From Acidimicrobiia bacterium (GTDB taxonomy: Bacteria; Actinomycetota; Acidimicrobiia; Acidimicrobiales; Poriferisodalaceae), in contig JAJDVQ010000052.1 of the NCBI GenBank assembly GCA_022826045.1, positions 1 to 61,088 on the forward strand: a stretch of DNA of 61,088 nucleotides, given 5' to 3'. A model generated the notes under the pieces. The model did no database searches and was not told the origin of the DNA. It saw only the letters and a program-made list of their open reading frames with translations. Positions 43,287 through 51,558 of this stretch are shown here, one piece after another; the stretch's first letter is position 1, and each line of letters starts with the position of its first letter. A program made the position numbers and the translations under genes.

Positions 43287-45203
43287 ATGAGGTTGAAATC
43301 GTTCCGAGTGGGGCCGTATCGGAATGTCCTCGATTCTGGTGAGATCGTCGTTGACCCTGAGGTCACGGTTCTTGTCGGCAAGAATGAGTCGGGCAAGACC
43401 AACCTGTTGCACGCGCTGCACTCGCTGAATTCGGCGACAGAGAGCCAAGCTGTGCCGCGGCTCGACTATCCGCGTTGGCTTCAGAAGGCGCACGAGCGGA
43501 GCGGCGCGTTTGACTCGGCTCGTCCGATCGAGGCCGTGTTCTCCCTCACTGATGAAGAAAAGCAGGCAACGGACGACCGATTCGGTGAAGGGGTCTTGCT
43601 CGGAGGCGAGTTTCGGGTGTACCGGAGCTACGAGTCCTCCGGGTTCAAATACGTGCTTCCCGAGTGCGACGCTCAGGCGGCGATCAGCCACCTGATCGGC
43701 CGCGTTCAGGTGGAAGCAGTGGACGATCTCGGCGTCTTGAGAGAGCGTCTGGAGGAACAGGCAGAAGCGACTGATGACGATGGCGAGTTGCTGCCCGAGT
43801 CTGAAGCGGCTGCCGCGGCCGTCGAGCGGCTCGATGAGGTGTACGGAGATTTTGAGACCGTCAGGAAGGCTGTTGGGAGGTTCGTGAGCGCGTTCATGCC
43901 GAGGTTCTTCTACTTCGATGACTACGCACAGCTTCCTGGCACGACGGACACAGCGCCACTCGTCGAAGCGATCGGGGATGATCAGGTCGATCAACTCGAC
44001 GACGATCAGCGAACTGCGTTGGCTTTACTGCGGATGGGCTTCGCCGACGAAGAGATCGTGGCTGAGGACTATGACATCCGCAAAGCGGAACTGCAGGCCG
44101 TCGGAGCGTCGCTGACCCACGAAGTCCTGAAGTACTGGAAGCAGAACCCGCATCTTCGCCTCATGATTGACATCGACCCTGTTGCCGCCCAGGGACTGCA
44201 TGGCGAGCAGATCATCAGGCGCGATCTCAAGCTCGACGTGATGGACGACCGGCACCACTTCACCAACAGCCTCGACGCTCGGTCGAGCGGATTCCGCTGG
44301 TTCGTCTCGTTCATCGCCGCATTCGCGGAATTCGAAGACGACGCCAACGTCATCGTGCTCTTGGACGAACCGGGCCTTGGACTGCACGCACGCGCCCAAG
44401 ACGACTTCCTTCGCTTCATCGGCGACCGACTGGCGCAACGGCATCAGGTGATCTTCACGACTCACTCGCCGTTTCTGGTTGATTCCGCACGGCTCGACCG
44501 CGTGAGGGTGGTCGAGGACGCCGGTCCAGACCACGGCGCGAGAGCGACGAAGACCGACGGTGCCTCAAGAGACCCTGACACGCTCTTCCCGCTCCAGGCG
44601 GCCCTGGGCTACGACATCGCCCAGAACCTCTTCGTGGGCCCAGACAATCTCGTGGTCGAAGGACTCTCGGACTTCACCTACTTGACAGTCATGTCAGACT
44701 GCTTGAAGTCCAAGAACCGGACGGGCCTTGATGACCGCTGGCGGATACTGCCCGCGGGAGGCGCGAGCAACATTCCGACCTTCGTGACCCTCGTCGGACG
44801 GTCGCTGGACGTGACCGTGCTCGTCGACGGAGGCCAGTCGAGCAGCCAGCGAATCCGAAACCTCATCGAAGCCGGACTCCTGGACGACAAGCGGGTGGTC
44901 ACCCCCGAAGCGGGATCGCCCACGAGATCAGCGGACATCGAAGACCTGTTCTCAGACGGCGATTACCTGGTGATCTACAACGGCGCCCAACAGTCGAATG
45001 TGAAGGTCGGTGACCTCGACGGAGACGACCGCATCGTGAAGCGGATCGAACGAGCCTTGGGATCATTCGATCACAACGCACCCGCGCGCTACCTGCTGGA
45101 GAATCGAGCAGCCCTGTTGAACCGATTCTCGGCGACGACTCTTGACCGCTTCGAGCGCCTCTGCATCTCCATCAACGAGACTCTGAGAGACGCGCAGAGA
45201 TAA
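43287..45203 (+). CDS. OLD-family ATPase-TOPRIM endonuclease
   Basis: A 638-residue defence-type nuclease. The start MRLKSFRVGPYRNVLDSGEI and Walker A VLVGKNESGKTNLLHALHSL (about residues 29-45) are typical of OLD/GajA ATPases; a coiled-coil region follows, then Walker B VIVLLDEPGLGLHARAQDDF near 358 and H-loop IFTTHSPFLVDSA near 391. The TOPRIM domain begins LVVEGLSDFTYLTVMSD (Glu near 456), then LVDGGQSS near 512. ATG 43287 has GGAGGTAG upstream. Class 1 OLD proteins act alone while Gabija GajA pairs with a GajB helicase; no GajB-like gene follows, so a single-gene system is likelier. Confidence 0.88.
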   Translation: MRLKSFRVGPYRNVLDSGEIVVDPEVTVLVGKNESGKTNLLHALHSLNSATESQAVPRLDYPRWLQKAHERSGAFDSARPIEAVFSLTDEEKQATDDRFGEGVLLGGEFRVYRSYESSGFKYVLPECDAQAAISHLIGRVQVEAVDDLGVLRERLEEQAEATDDDGELLPESEAAAAAVERLDEVYGDFETVRKAVGRFVSAFMPRFFYFDDYAQLPGTTDTAPLVEAIGDDQVDQLDDDQRTALALLRMGFADEEIVAEDYDIRKAELQAVGASLTHEVLKYWKQNPHLRLMIDIDPVAAQGLHGEQIIRRDLKLDVMDDRHHFTNSLDARSSGFRWFVSFIAAFAEFEDDANVIVLLDEPGLGLHARAQDDFLRFIGDRLAQRHQVIFTTHSPFLVDSARLDRVRVVEDAGPDHGARATKTDGASRDPDTLFPLQAALGYDIAQNLFVGPDNLVVEGLSDFTYLTVMSDCLKSKNRTGLDDRWRILPAGGASNIPTFVTLVGRSLDVTVLVDGGQSSSQRIRNLIEAGLLDDKRVVTPEAGSPTRSADIEDLFSDGDYLVIYNGAQQSNVKVGDLDGDDRIVKRIERALGSFDHNAPARYLLENRAALLNRFSATTLDRFERLCISINETLRDAQR

Positions 45204-45718
45204 GCCAATGATCCCACGAAGGTCAGCCCCGCCGCTCGGGGACCAGCGCCAACCGATGCTCGTCCGGACGACCGAGCACTCTCAGGCCCGTCAGACTCGC
45301 ATCTCGGCCCAGTCCGTCATCGCCGTCCCCGGCCCACAGCCCCCGGCCGCGGACCCTCAGACCACGCCAGTTACACAAACTTTCCGAGTGTCACTGTTGG
45401 GTGTGCCGGGGCTCTCTGCCAGGGGGTTACGGTCCGGCTGACAGACCCCCGGACGCGTCGGGCTGTTTGAGCGGCGCGGCGGCTACGCCCCCAGACGAGA
45501 CTGTCCTGAGAACTTCCGCATCGAGGATGTCTATGGCCCGGTGGAAGGCGTCTCAGCCGCTACCAGGCCAGCAGACCCAGAACAGGACGACGACGAGTAG
45601 CCGACGCCTCGCGTCCGAGCATCTCCGCCCGCTCATCACCCGCGCCGCCAAGTCGACCAAGACCGCTGGCTCGGCAGTGCCAGCAGTTCGCGCCTGCGTG
45701 CGGCGATGCAGAAGGGAC
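45204..45718. other. Intergenic region after the OLD nuclease
   Basis: About 515 bases. The plus-strand frame from 45442 to TAG at 45598-45600 reads GGYAPRRDCPENFRIEDVYG and ends in an acidic tail; it has protein-like composition but no start, so it might be the tail of a decayed gene. Nothing else is recognisable. Confidence 0.4.
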
Positions 45719-45955
45719 TCAGCGGGCCGGGGTTGGCAGGGCCTCGTTCACTGCGCGTCGAACCCAGGATGACACTGAGCGATCCTCGGCTGCGGCGACT
45801 GCTCTGATCTGCTCGAGCACACTCGGCGGGAAGCGCACGGCGATCGGATCGGACAGCCTCGGTGTGCGTCGTTGCGCTGGTCCTTGGGGACGCAGATTTT
45901 CTGGTCGGCTGTAGAACTCGAATTCCTCGGTGGGGGTCATGCGCTCAGCGTTCAT
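45719..45955 (-). CDS. Ribbon-helix-helix antitoxin (BrnA/CopG-like)
   Basis: A 78-residue protein ending LSDPIAVRFPPSVLEQIRAV and AAAEDRSVSSWVRRAVNEAL, a clear ribbon-helix-helix DNA-binding domain at the C-terminus. The N-terminal part (MNAERMTPTEEFEFYSRPEN) is the likely toxin-binding segment. Its ATG (45955) overlaps the stop of the gene before it as ATGA, so toxin and antitoxin are co-translated with toxin first, the BrnT-BrnA order. It probably represses the operon at the TTGTAtTACAA palindrome. Confidence 0.78.
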   Translation of the reverse strand: MNAERMTPTEEFEFYSRPENLRPQGPAQRRTPRLSDPIAVRFPPSVLEQIRAVAAAEDRSVSSWVRRAVNEALPTPAR

Positions 45956-46257
45956 CTGTCCTCCAGGTATTGGGAGACGAGGTGCGAAGGCGCCTCGTAA
46001 CAGCCGATCGGTCGGCACCGCGTCGGGTCGCCCGAGTCCGATGGTGCGAGGGGGACCACGAGTACGACTCCGCTGACTTCGGAGACCATGAGCCAGTGCG
46101 CCGGCGGGGTTGCAGGGTAGAAGAACGGTTCGCTTTGCCAGACGTCAACGATGTCGGGTACGCCGAGCGCGCTGTGCTTGAGCAGGTGCGGCAGTTGGTC
46201 GGTGATTTCGAATGGGTCATCGTCGTCGAGGAGATCCAGGTCGAACGGGCTCTCCAC
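45952..46257 (-). CDS. BrnT-like toxin
   Basis: A 101-residue acidic protein beginning at GTG 46257: SPFDLDLLDDDDPFEITDQL, LLKHSALGVPDIVDVWQSEP, GVVLVVPLAPSDSG and CRPIGCYEAPSHLVSQYLED. The layout (N-terminal helix with kH, then strands, then RPIgxyeA-helix-Y) resembles BrnT ribonuclease toxins in a divergent form; the family's catalytic set cannot be confirmed by eye. The operon order and four-base overlap with an RHH antitoxin strongly support a toxin role. A promoter ending about seven bases upstream predicts a leaderless mRNA. Confidence 0.6.
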   Translation of the reverse strand: MESPFDLDLLDDDDPFEITDQLPHLLKHSALGVPDIVDVWQSEPFFYPATPPAHWLMVSEVSGVVLVVPLAPSDSGDPTRCRPIGCYEAPSHLVSQYLEDR

Positions 46258-46264
46258 AGCGTTA

Positions 46265-46276
46265 ATTGTATTACAA
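46265..46276 (-). promoter_or_regulatory. Promoter/operator of the BrnT-like toxin operon
   Basis: On the minus strand the -10 hexamer TACAAT (46265-46270) overlaps the dyad TTGTA-a-TACAA (46266-46276), seven bases before the GTG start. Antitoxin binding here would block transcription. It lies in a short AT-rich island. Confidence 0.5.
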
Positions 46277-46646
46277 CCAAATACAGCTTGGGCGCAGGTG
46301 GAGGATCGGTCAGCCAAGTAGGCCGACGCCTCGATTCTGCGTCGCGGGGGGACTGTCAGAGCCGGCACCCGGCGAGGCGATGGATGCCTGGCTTGGCGGG
46401 CACGGTAAGTGGGAACCACACCCGCCTCATCTACCTGGCTGGCCAACTGGGTAAGCGCCTCGCCTCGCTACGCGTCGCCGGAACCGCCTTCGGAGGACCC
46501 GGAACCGCTTGGCGGCGGCCCGTATGCACTCTTGGGGAAGTCCCTCGGTTCGATCGTTGTGATGGGCGTGTCACCATCGAGGATGCTTTGACGAAACTCA
46601 CCGCGTACTGACCTCCTGGCTCGGCTGCGCGGCTTGCCTCAACGGA
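46277..46646. other. Intergenic region without recognised gene
   Basis: About 370 bases upstream of the toxin operon and downstream of the PD-(D/E)XK gene. Open frames here are short, with Pro/Gly-rich composition and no family match. It holds the distal promoter region of the toxin operon and possibly a terminator for the nuclease operon; no strong hairpin was found. Confidence 0.45.
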
Positions 46647-47153
46647 TCAGCTTCCGGTGGATTCATCACTCATGACGTCTTGTTGGGTGCAGCGGAGAAT
46701 GCTCCCTGAGTCGAGGAGCGTCGGTTCGATGGCCCAGTTTCCGACACGAATGATCCCAATTGCTCGCATGATGGTCGAGTCGCTCTTGCGTCGGCGCTTG
46801 ACGACAAAGATGACTTCGGCGACATCGATCTGCATCGGGAAGAGCGCGTGCTGGCCCAGCTTGGACAGCCCGGCTCTGGCCTGTTCACCGGCGTGCTCGC
46901 GGAGCGTGAGCTTCATCTCCACGATGAGCCATTCATCTCGTTCGCCGCAATCGCGGAGCGCAATGATGTCAGGCTTGACCTCTCCATGTGCGAAAGCACT
47001 GCAGTCATCGCAGTCCCAGGCCGCCGCGACGAGTTCGACAGAGATCGTGCAGCCGTCCTTGGCGAGAACCGCCATCTGCGGGTCAATGTCGATCTCGCAT
47101 CCACATCGAGCGTGCAGCGAGGTCAGCCGTGTGGCCGAAGTGCCGCTGCTCAC
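46647..47153 (-). CDS. PD-(D/E)XK nuclease-like effector, partner of the ATPase
   Basis: A 168-residue protein starting at GTG 47153, whose GTGA overlaps the ATPase stop; the longer frame upstream is ATPase coding sequence out of phase. A Cys-rich N-terminal part (HARCGCEIDID, AWDCDDCSAFAHG) may bind zinc. The sequence VKPDIIALRDCG then DEWLIVEMKLTLREHAGEQA gives the D-x(n)-ExK signature of PD-(D/E)XK nucleases, followed by a helix and strand DVAEVIFVVKRRRK. It is the probable effector of a two-gene system, acting on nucleic acid when released or triggered by the ATPase. I know no named family for it. Confidence 0.72.
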   Translation of the reverse strand: MSSGTSATRLTSLHARCGCEIDIDPQMAVLAKDGCTISVELVAAAWDCDDCSAFAHGEVKPDIIALRDCGERDEWLIVEMKLTLREHAGEQARAGLSKLGQHALFPMQIDVAEVIFVVKRRRKSDSTIMRAIGIIRVGNWAIEPTLLDSGSILRCTQQDVMSDESTGS

Positions 47154-48619
47154 TGAGTATCGCTGAGAAGCCGCGAGGTTTCTTCGGAGAGCCGATCGGC
47201 TACGGCGACGTACTCGTCCTCGGGAATGCCCCAATCCGGATCGATCTCGACGGGGACGATGGCGGTCCCGACCGTGCGGTCGCGACGGTCAAATCTGTAG
47301 ACAGCGAGGTCCTCGACGCTGATCGAAGCGCCGACACCTTGCCCCTCCGGTTGCTTTGCCGATGCACGCAGCATGCAGTTGGATACCTGATGCAGGAATT
47401 CAGTGCTGTGCGTCGTACACAGCACGTTGACGCCGGCCTGTGAGAGCGCTACGAGTGCCTCAGACACGGCGAGCACGGCTTCAGGGTGCATGTGCGCCTC
47501 GGGCTCGTCGATGAGCAGTAGGTCGCCGGGGCTGAGCAGTTCGCTGATCCAACTGATGAGTGGCGCGAGTTCGGCAACCATCGAGGATGCTCGCTGAACA
47601 GGAATGATCTGCTTGCCGTGCTTGTAGCTCAGCGACGGCACCCGTTCGCGACCGTGACCGATCACCACACTGCCGCCGATGAGTGTCTCAAGGTGGTTTG
47701 TCGCCGCTTCGAAATCGCGTCCGCCTGCATGCCGGGGTCGCCGCGGCAGTGCCCATGATCGATGTCGGCGGCGCGGACTGGTCAGCCGTTGGAGTTCGAT
47801 CAGAAAATCGAGCGCGATCCCGCCGAGCGCAGCAGGTTCACGACCGGAAAGAGCAAGACCCTCGCGCTCTTGCTCAAGTCGCATGTGCACCACGTCAGTC
47901 CACGATTCGAGGAGACCAGACCGACCTGCCGGCAGATAGTGCACCGCGCCGCCCAGACCTGACTCAGGAAGAAGATGGCGATGCCAAAAGAGATCAGCCA
48001 GAAACGACGTAGCCCGTCGGGACAACTGCTCGTCACGAGTCGACTCCCCGTCCTCGGCCAACTCCGTCAGGTAGTCGTCAATCAGGTCGAAGGTGCGAGT
48101 TGCTCGAAGATCACCAAGGCTGATGTCCTTCGGAGACAGGGGGTGCCGTTCGTGGTCACCGGAAAGCGCGAAGAGGGTCGAGGGACTGTCGCCGGAAGCC
48201 TCCCGGGCAATGGCGAACTCGAGGGGCTCGCTGCAACCCCATCGTCTGAGTTCGTCGAGACTCTCGACGTCGAAGTAGACCGCCAGCCGATTCTTGAGCA
48301 GCTCGCCTGCGCGTTCGAGTCGTGAACTCATCCACGCTTGGACTTTGCTCTCGAAGGGGTGAATCAAGTCTGCTGTGTGCGCGACGCTCGTATCTCGCAA
48401 TTCGCTGACCAGGTCAATCGACTCTTCTGGTGTGAGGGCTGGTTCGACCGGCCCGTTCACGCGCTGGAGTGTCTTGAACGCGGCATAAATCGCTTGGGCC
48501 ATGTAGGTCTTGCCCGAGTTGTTCTTGCCGATGAGGATCGTGAGTGGGCGCAGCTGGATGGTGCCTGTCGCGATGGGGCCCAAGTTCTCGACCCTAAATG
48601 CTGGCAGTGCAGCGCTCAT
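47150..48619 (-). CDS. RecF/AAA_15-like ATPase of a two-gene module
   Basis: A 489-residue ABC-type ATPase. ATG 48619 has GGGGAG nine bases before it. FRVENLGPIATGTIQLRPLT leads to Walker A LIGKNNSGKTYMAQAIYAAF near residue 32; helical insert in the middle; Walker B GDLLLIDEPEAHMHPEAVLA and H-loop NVLCTTHSTEFLHQVSNCM near the C-terminus. This architecture is shared by ATPases of PARIS, retron-type and OLD-like defence systems. It lacks a TOPRIM domain, and the nuclease activity appears to be supplied by the coupled PD-(D/E)XK gene. Sensing phage proteins or DNA is likely but inferred. Confidence 0.85.
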   Translation of the reverse strand: MSAALPAFRVENLGPIATGTIQLRPLTILIGKNNSGKTYMAQAIYAAFKTLQRVNGPVEPALTPEESIDLVSELRDTSVAHTADLIHPFESKVQAWMSSRLERAGELLKNRLAVYFDVESLDELRRWGCSEPLEFAIAREASGDSPSTLFALSGDHERHPLSPKDISLGDLRATRTFDLIDDYLTELAEDGESTRDEQLSRRATSFLADLFWHRHLLPESGLGGAVHYLPAGRSGLLESWTDVVHMRLEQEREGLALSGREPAALGGIALDFLIELQRLTSPRRRHRSWALPRRPRHAGGRDFEAATNHLETLIGGSVVIGHGRERVPSLSYKHGKQIIPVQRASSMVAELAPLISWISELLSPGDLLLIDEPEAHMHPEAVLAVSEALVALSQAGVNVLCTTHSTEFLHQVSNCMLRASAKQPEGQGVGASISVEDLAVYRFDRRDRTVGTAIVPVEIDPDWGIPEDEYVAVADRLSEETSRLLSDTQ

Positions 48620-48838
48620 TTCGGTGCTCCCCGCCGAACAACTGCCACTAGTGGCGTCGCGCCGGATGCTACCGATCCGGATCACATGTCCTTGCAGGTT
48701 GAGCGATTGCTTGACCGCGCTCGGCGGCGGGGTCGGCAGTGGACTTCCGGGGCGCAAGGCACTTTGCCATCTCAGAGCATGCTGCACCATATGCCGCATC
48801 CGACCGAAGGCTCCCGCGACTGTCTTGCTTCGCAGCAG

Positions 48839-49726
48839 CTATGCCGGGCTGTAGAGCTCGGTGACGACGTCGAGGGCTTGGGTGACCAGCGGCAGGGGTT
48901 CGCCCGAGCGGGTGAGCAGCAGCAGGGGGACCGAGGCGGCGGTGTCGCTGATCGGCACGTAGTGCAGGCCTGGCGGCCGGAACGTCTGCACGCTGGCGGG
49001 CACGATGGCGACGCCCTCGCCTGCGGCCACGAATCCGAGGATGGTGGTGTACTCGGTGGCCTCGATCATGGGGTCGTAGGCGACGCCCTGGGCGCTGAAC
49101 ATCCCGGCCAGCACGGCGTGGAGGCTGGGCGACACCCCCCGGTCGAAACCGATGATCGGCTCGCCGGCCAGGTCGCGCAGCGCTGCAGCCGGCTGCTGAG
49201 CCAGCCGGTGAGCGCCGCCCGCGGCCAGCAGCAGCCGCTCGTTCATCACCAAGGTCGCCTCCACCTGGTCGGCGTCGCCGGCGGTCCTGCCGATGCCCAG
49301 ATCGATGCGTCCGGCGCGCAGCGCCTTGACCTGTTCGTCGGAGCTCAGCGTGTGCAGCTCGAAGTCGACCCTGGGCCGTCGTCGGCGGTACTCGGCCAGC
49401 ACGCGCGGCATCACCTCGTAGGCAGCCGAGTCGACGAAGCCGACCCGCAGCGTGCCCGTGTGACCTTCGCGGCGCTGCGACATGAGGCGCTCCACGCCGT
49501 CCGCGGCCGCCAGCAGTCGCAGCGCTTCGGGATAGAGGAACCGTCCGGCCTCGGTGAGCGTGACCCGCCGGGTGCTGCGGTCGAACAGTGCGGTGTCGAG
49601 CTCGCGCTCGAGCTGCCGGATCTGCTGGCTCAGCGGCGGCTGGGACATGTGCAGTCGCTGCGCGGCCCGGCCGAAGTGCAGCTCATCGGCCACCGTGACG
49701 AAGTAGCGCAGGCGTTGCAGGTTCAC
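48839..49726 (-). CDS. LysR-type transcription regulator of the sarcosine oxidase operon
   Basis: A 295-residue regulator. VNLQRLRYFVTVADELHFGR and AAQRLHMSQPPLSQQIRQLE form the winged helix-turn-helix; RVGFVDSAAYEVMPRVLAEY and PIIGFDRGVSPSLHAVL belong to the periplasmic-binding-protein-like effector domain, CbnR/CatR-like. GTG 49726 is the family-typical start. It is divergent from soxB with about 96 bases between, the classic LysR arrangement, so it probably regulates soxBDAG in response to a methylamine-type compound or a downstream product. Confidence 0.88.
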   Translation of the reverse strand: MNLQRLRYFVTVADELHFGRAAQRLHMSQPPLSQQIRQLERELDTALFDRSTRRVTLTEAGRFLYPEALRLLAAADGVERLMSQRREGHTGTLRVGFVDSAAYEVMPRVLAEYRRRRPRVDFELHTLSSDEQVKALRAGRIDLGIGRTAGDADQVEATLVMNERLLLAAGGAHRLAQQPAAALRDLAGEPIIGFDRGVSPSLHAVLAGMFSAQGVAYDPMIEATEYTTILGFVAAGEGVAIVPASVQTFRPPGLHYVPISDTAASVPLLLLTRSGEPLPLVTQALDVVTELYSPA

Positions 49727-49760
49727 GCCGCACAGCGTAGGAGCGATTGAGAGGCAGTAC

Positions 49761-49783
49761 ATCTGAATTGTTTGCAAATTGAT
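49761..49783. promoter_or_regulatory. Candidate LysR operator in the regulator/sox intergenic region
   Basis: An imperfect dyad centred on TTTGCAAA (49771-49778), flanked by ATC and GAT, lies between the divergent starts. LysR regulators bind T-N11-A-type dyads here. It is AT-rich against the surroundings; the plus-strand GATACT (49781-49786) could be the soxB -10. Confidence 0.45.
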
Positions 49784-49822
49784 ACTTCTCGTCACCGAGC
49801 GGGGTGCTTAGCCTGCAGAGCA

Positions 49823-51133
49823 ATGGCAGGACTTGCGGGCCGGCTGCGGAAGCGTCCGCCCAAGTATTCGGCTGCTGCGTTGGCCTGGAAGGGCCTCCGG
49901 GGCCAGTCGTGGCCGCGGGTGTGGCGCGACTGCGATCTGCAACGGTCCTACGACGCCGTGGTGATCGGCGGCGGCGTGCACGGCTTGGCTACCGCCTACT
50001 ACCTGGCCCGCAACCACGGCATGACCAACGTGGCCGTGCTCGACAAGGCCTACCTGGGCAGCGGCGGCTCGGGGCGCAACACCGCCATCGTGCGCTCCAA
50101 CTACCTCACCCCTGAGGGGGTGGCCTTCTACGACCGGTCGGTGCACCTCTATGAGCAGATGGCAGTGGAGCTGAACATCAACGTGATGTTCAGCCAGCGA
50201 GGCCACCTCACGCTGGCCCACTCCGACAGCTCCCTGCGCACGATGCACTGGCGCGCCGAGGTCAACAAGCTCGGCGGCGTCAACTCCAGCGTGATCGGCC
50301 CCGACGAGATCAAGAAGGAGTGCCCGAGCCTCGACACCTCCGACCATCCCCGCTACCCGATCCAGGGCGCGCTGTATCACCCGCCAGGCGGCGTCGTTCG
50401 CCACGACGCGGTGGTGTGGGGCTACGCCCGGGCGGCGGACCACATGGGCGTCGAGATGCACCAGAAGACCGAGGTCACCGACATTCTCTGCGAAGGCGGC
50501 GACGGTCCCGACGGCAAGGGCGCCGGGGGCCGGGTCACCGGCGTTCGCACGAATCGCGGCGACATCTCCACGCCGATCGTCATCAACTGCACCGCCGGGT
50601 GGGCATCGCTCATCTCGACCATGGCCGGCGTGCGGCTGCCCATCACCACCCACCCCCTGCAGGCCGCCGTCACCGAGCCGGTGAAGATGTTCCTGCCCAC
50701 GGTGGTGGTCTCGGGTTCGCTGCACGTGTACGTGAGCCAGACCGACCGGGGCGAGCTGGTGTTCGGCGCCTCGGTCGACCCCTATGCCAACTACTCGGTG
50801 CGCGGTTCGCTGGAGTTCACCGAGGGACTGGCTGGGCACGTGCTCGAGCTGATGCCCGGCGTTTCGCGTATGCGGATTCTGCGCCAGTGGTCAGGCCTAT
50901 GCGACATGACTCCCGACTACTCGCCGGTGATGGGCTTCACACCCGTCGACGGCTTCCTGGTGGATGTGGGCTGGGGCACCTACGGATTCAAGGCTGCACC
51001 GGTTTCCGGCGAGCAGATGGCCGAGGCCGCTGCTACAGGCCGCACGCCCAAGCTGATCGAGGCCTTCGCCCTCAGCCGTTTCGACAACGGCGAACTCGTG
51101 GGCGAAAAGGGTGCAGCGTCGGTGGGCCACTGA
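49823..51133 (+). CDS. soxB: Sarcosine oxidase beta subunit
   Basis: A 436-residue flavoprotein. After the SoxB-typical lead RKRPPKYSAAALAWKGL and GQSWPRVWRDCDLQRSYD comes the FAD strand AVVIGGGVHGLATAYYLARN and LGSGGSGRNTAIVRSNYLT, a conserved SoxB segment near the covalent-flavin region. RILRQWSGLCDMTPDYSPVM and GWGTYGFKAAPVSG finish the FAD site. It oxidises sarcosine to an imine, reducing O2 to H2O2, as part of a four-subunit enzyme. ATG 49823 has a weak GCAGAG before it. The TGA overlaps the start of a 23-codon micro-ORF. Confidence 0.93.
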   Translation: MAGLAGRLRKRPPKYSAAALAWKGLRGQSWPRVWRDCDLQRSYDAVVIGGGVHGLATAYYLARNHGMTNVAVLDKAYLGSGGSGRNTAIVRSNYLTPEGVAFYDRSVHLYEQMAVELNINVMFSQRGHLTLAHSDSSLRTMHWRAEVNKLGGVNSSVIGPDEIKKECPSLDTSDHPRYPIQGALYHPPGGVVRHDAVVWGYARAADHMGVEMHQKTEVTDILCEGGDGPDGKGAGGRVTGVRTNRGDISTPIVINCTAGWASLISTMAGVRLPITTHPLQAAVTEPVKMFLPTVVVSGSLHVYVSQTDRGELVFGASVDPYANYSVRGSLEFTEGLAGHVLELMPGVSRMRILRQWSGLCDMTPDYSPVMGFTPVDGFLVDVGWGTYGFKAAPVSGEQMAEAAATGRTPKLIEAFALSRFDNGELVGEKGAASVGH

Positions 51134-51204
51134 TGTCTCGCTTCGTGCTTCCCCCGAGTGCCATGAGGCCCACCGGCGCCGATACGACAGCGGTGGGTCA
51201 CTGA
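51133..51204 (+). CDS. 23-residue micro-ORF between soxB and soxD
   Basis: A reading frame MSRFVLPPSAMRPTGADTTA plus VGH begins at the TGATG that ends soxB and stops at the TGATG that begins soxD. Its last three codons (VGH, then TGATG) repeat the end of soxB, so the junction looks duplicated. It may serve only to carry ribosomes from soxB to soxD, or be an evolutionary leftover. No homology is claimed. Confidence 0.4.
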   Translation: MSRFVLPPSAMRPTGADTTAVGH

Positions 51205-51476
51205 TGTTGCTTGTCCCTTGCCCCAACTGCGGTCCACGCAACTCGACCGACCTCCGGTACGGGGGCGAGTCGCACGCCCGTCCCGATCCCAACACAGCCT
51301 CGCCAGCCGAATGGCGGGCCTACCTCTACCTGCGCGACAACCCCGCCGGCTGGCTGCGCGAGAACTGGTACTGCGCGTCGGGCTGCCGCCGCTGGTTCTC
51401 GATCGAGCGCAACACCGCCACCAACGAATTCCGCGATCCGCCCCTGCCCGGCGACAAGCGAGGCGGCGCAGCATGA
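51204..51476 (+). CDS. soxD: Sarcosine oxidase delta subunit
   Basis: A 90-residue zinc-binding subunit. MLLVPCPNCGPRNSTDLRYG and WYCASGCRRWFSIERNTATN contain the CPxCG and CxxGCRRW cysteines that bind zinc in SoxD, with YLRDNPAGWLRE between. It joins the small subunit of the heterotetramer. Its ATG shares a TGATG with the preceding micro-ORF, and its stop forms ATGA with the next micro-ORF. Length is normal. Confidence 0.93.
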   Translation: MLLVPCPNCGPRNSTDLRYGGESHARPDPNTASPAEWRAYLYLRDNPAGWLRENWYCASGCRRWFSIERNTATNEFRDPPLPGDKRGGAA

Positions 51477-51558
51477 GTGCGTGCGTACCCGGAGTTGTCT
51501 GGGGCACCCAGCCCGACGGCGAGCTAGGCGGCGCAGCATGAGAGGCAGCGCGGCATGA
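51473..51558 (+). CDS. Two chained micro-ORFs between soxD and soxA
   Basis: Micro-ORF one (51473-51541) reads MSACVPGVVWGTQPDGELGG plus AA; micro-ORF two (51538-51558) reads MRGSAA. Each junction is ATGA: soxD to first, first to second, second to soxA. The sequence aggcggcgcagcatgag occurs at 51461-51477 and again about 66 bases later, so the soxD end has been duplicated. The region keeps unbroken translational coupling to soxA without a good Shine-Dalgarno. Confidence 0.4.

Noticed and set aside
31915..48619. Search for CRISPR arrays or cas genes in the defence island
   Set aside because: No regularly spaced direct repeats of 25-40 bases and no Cas-like proteins were seen.
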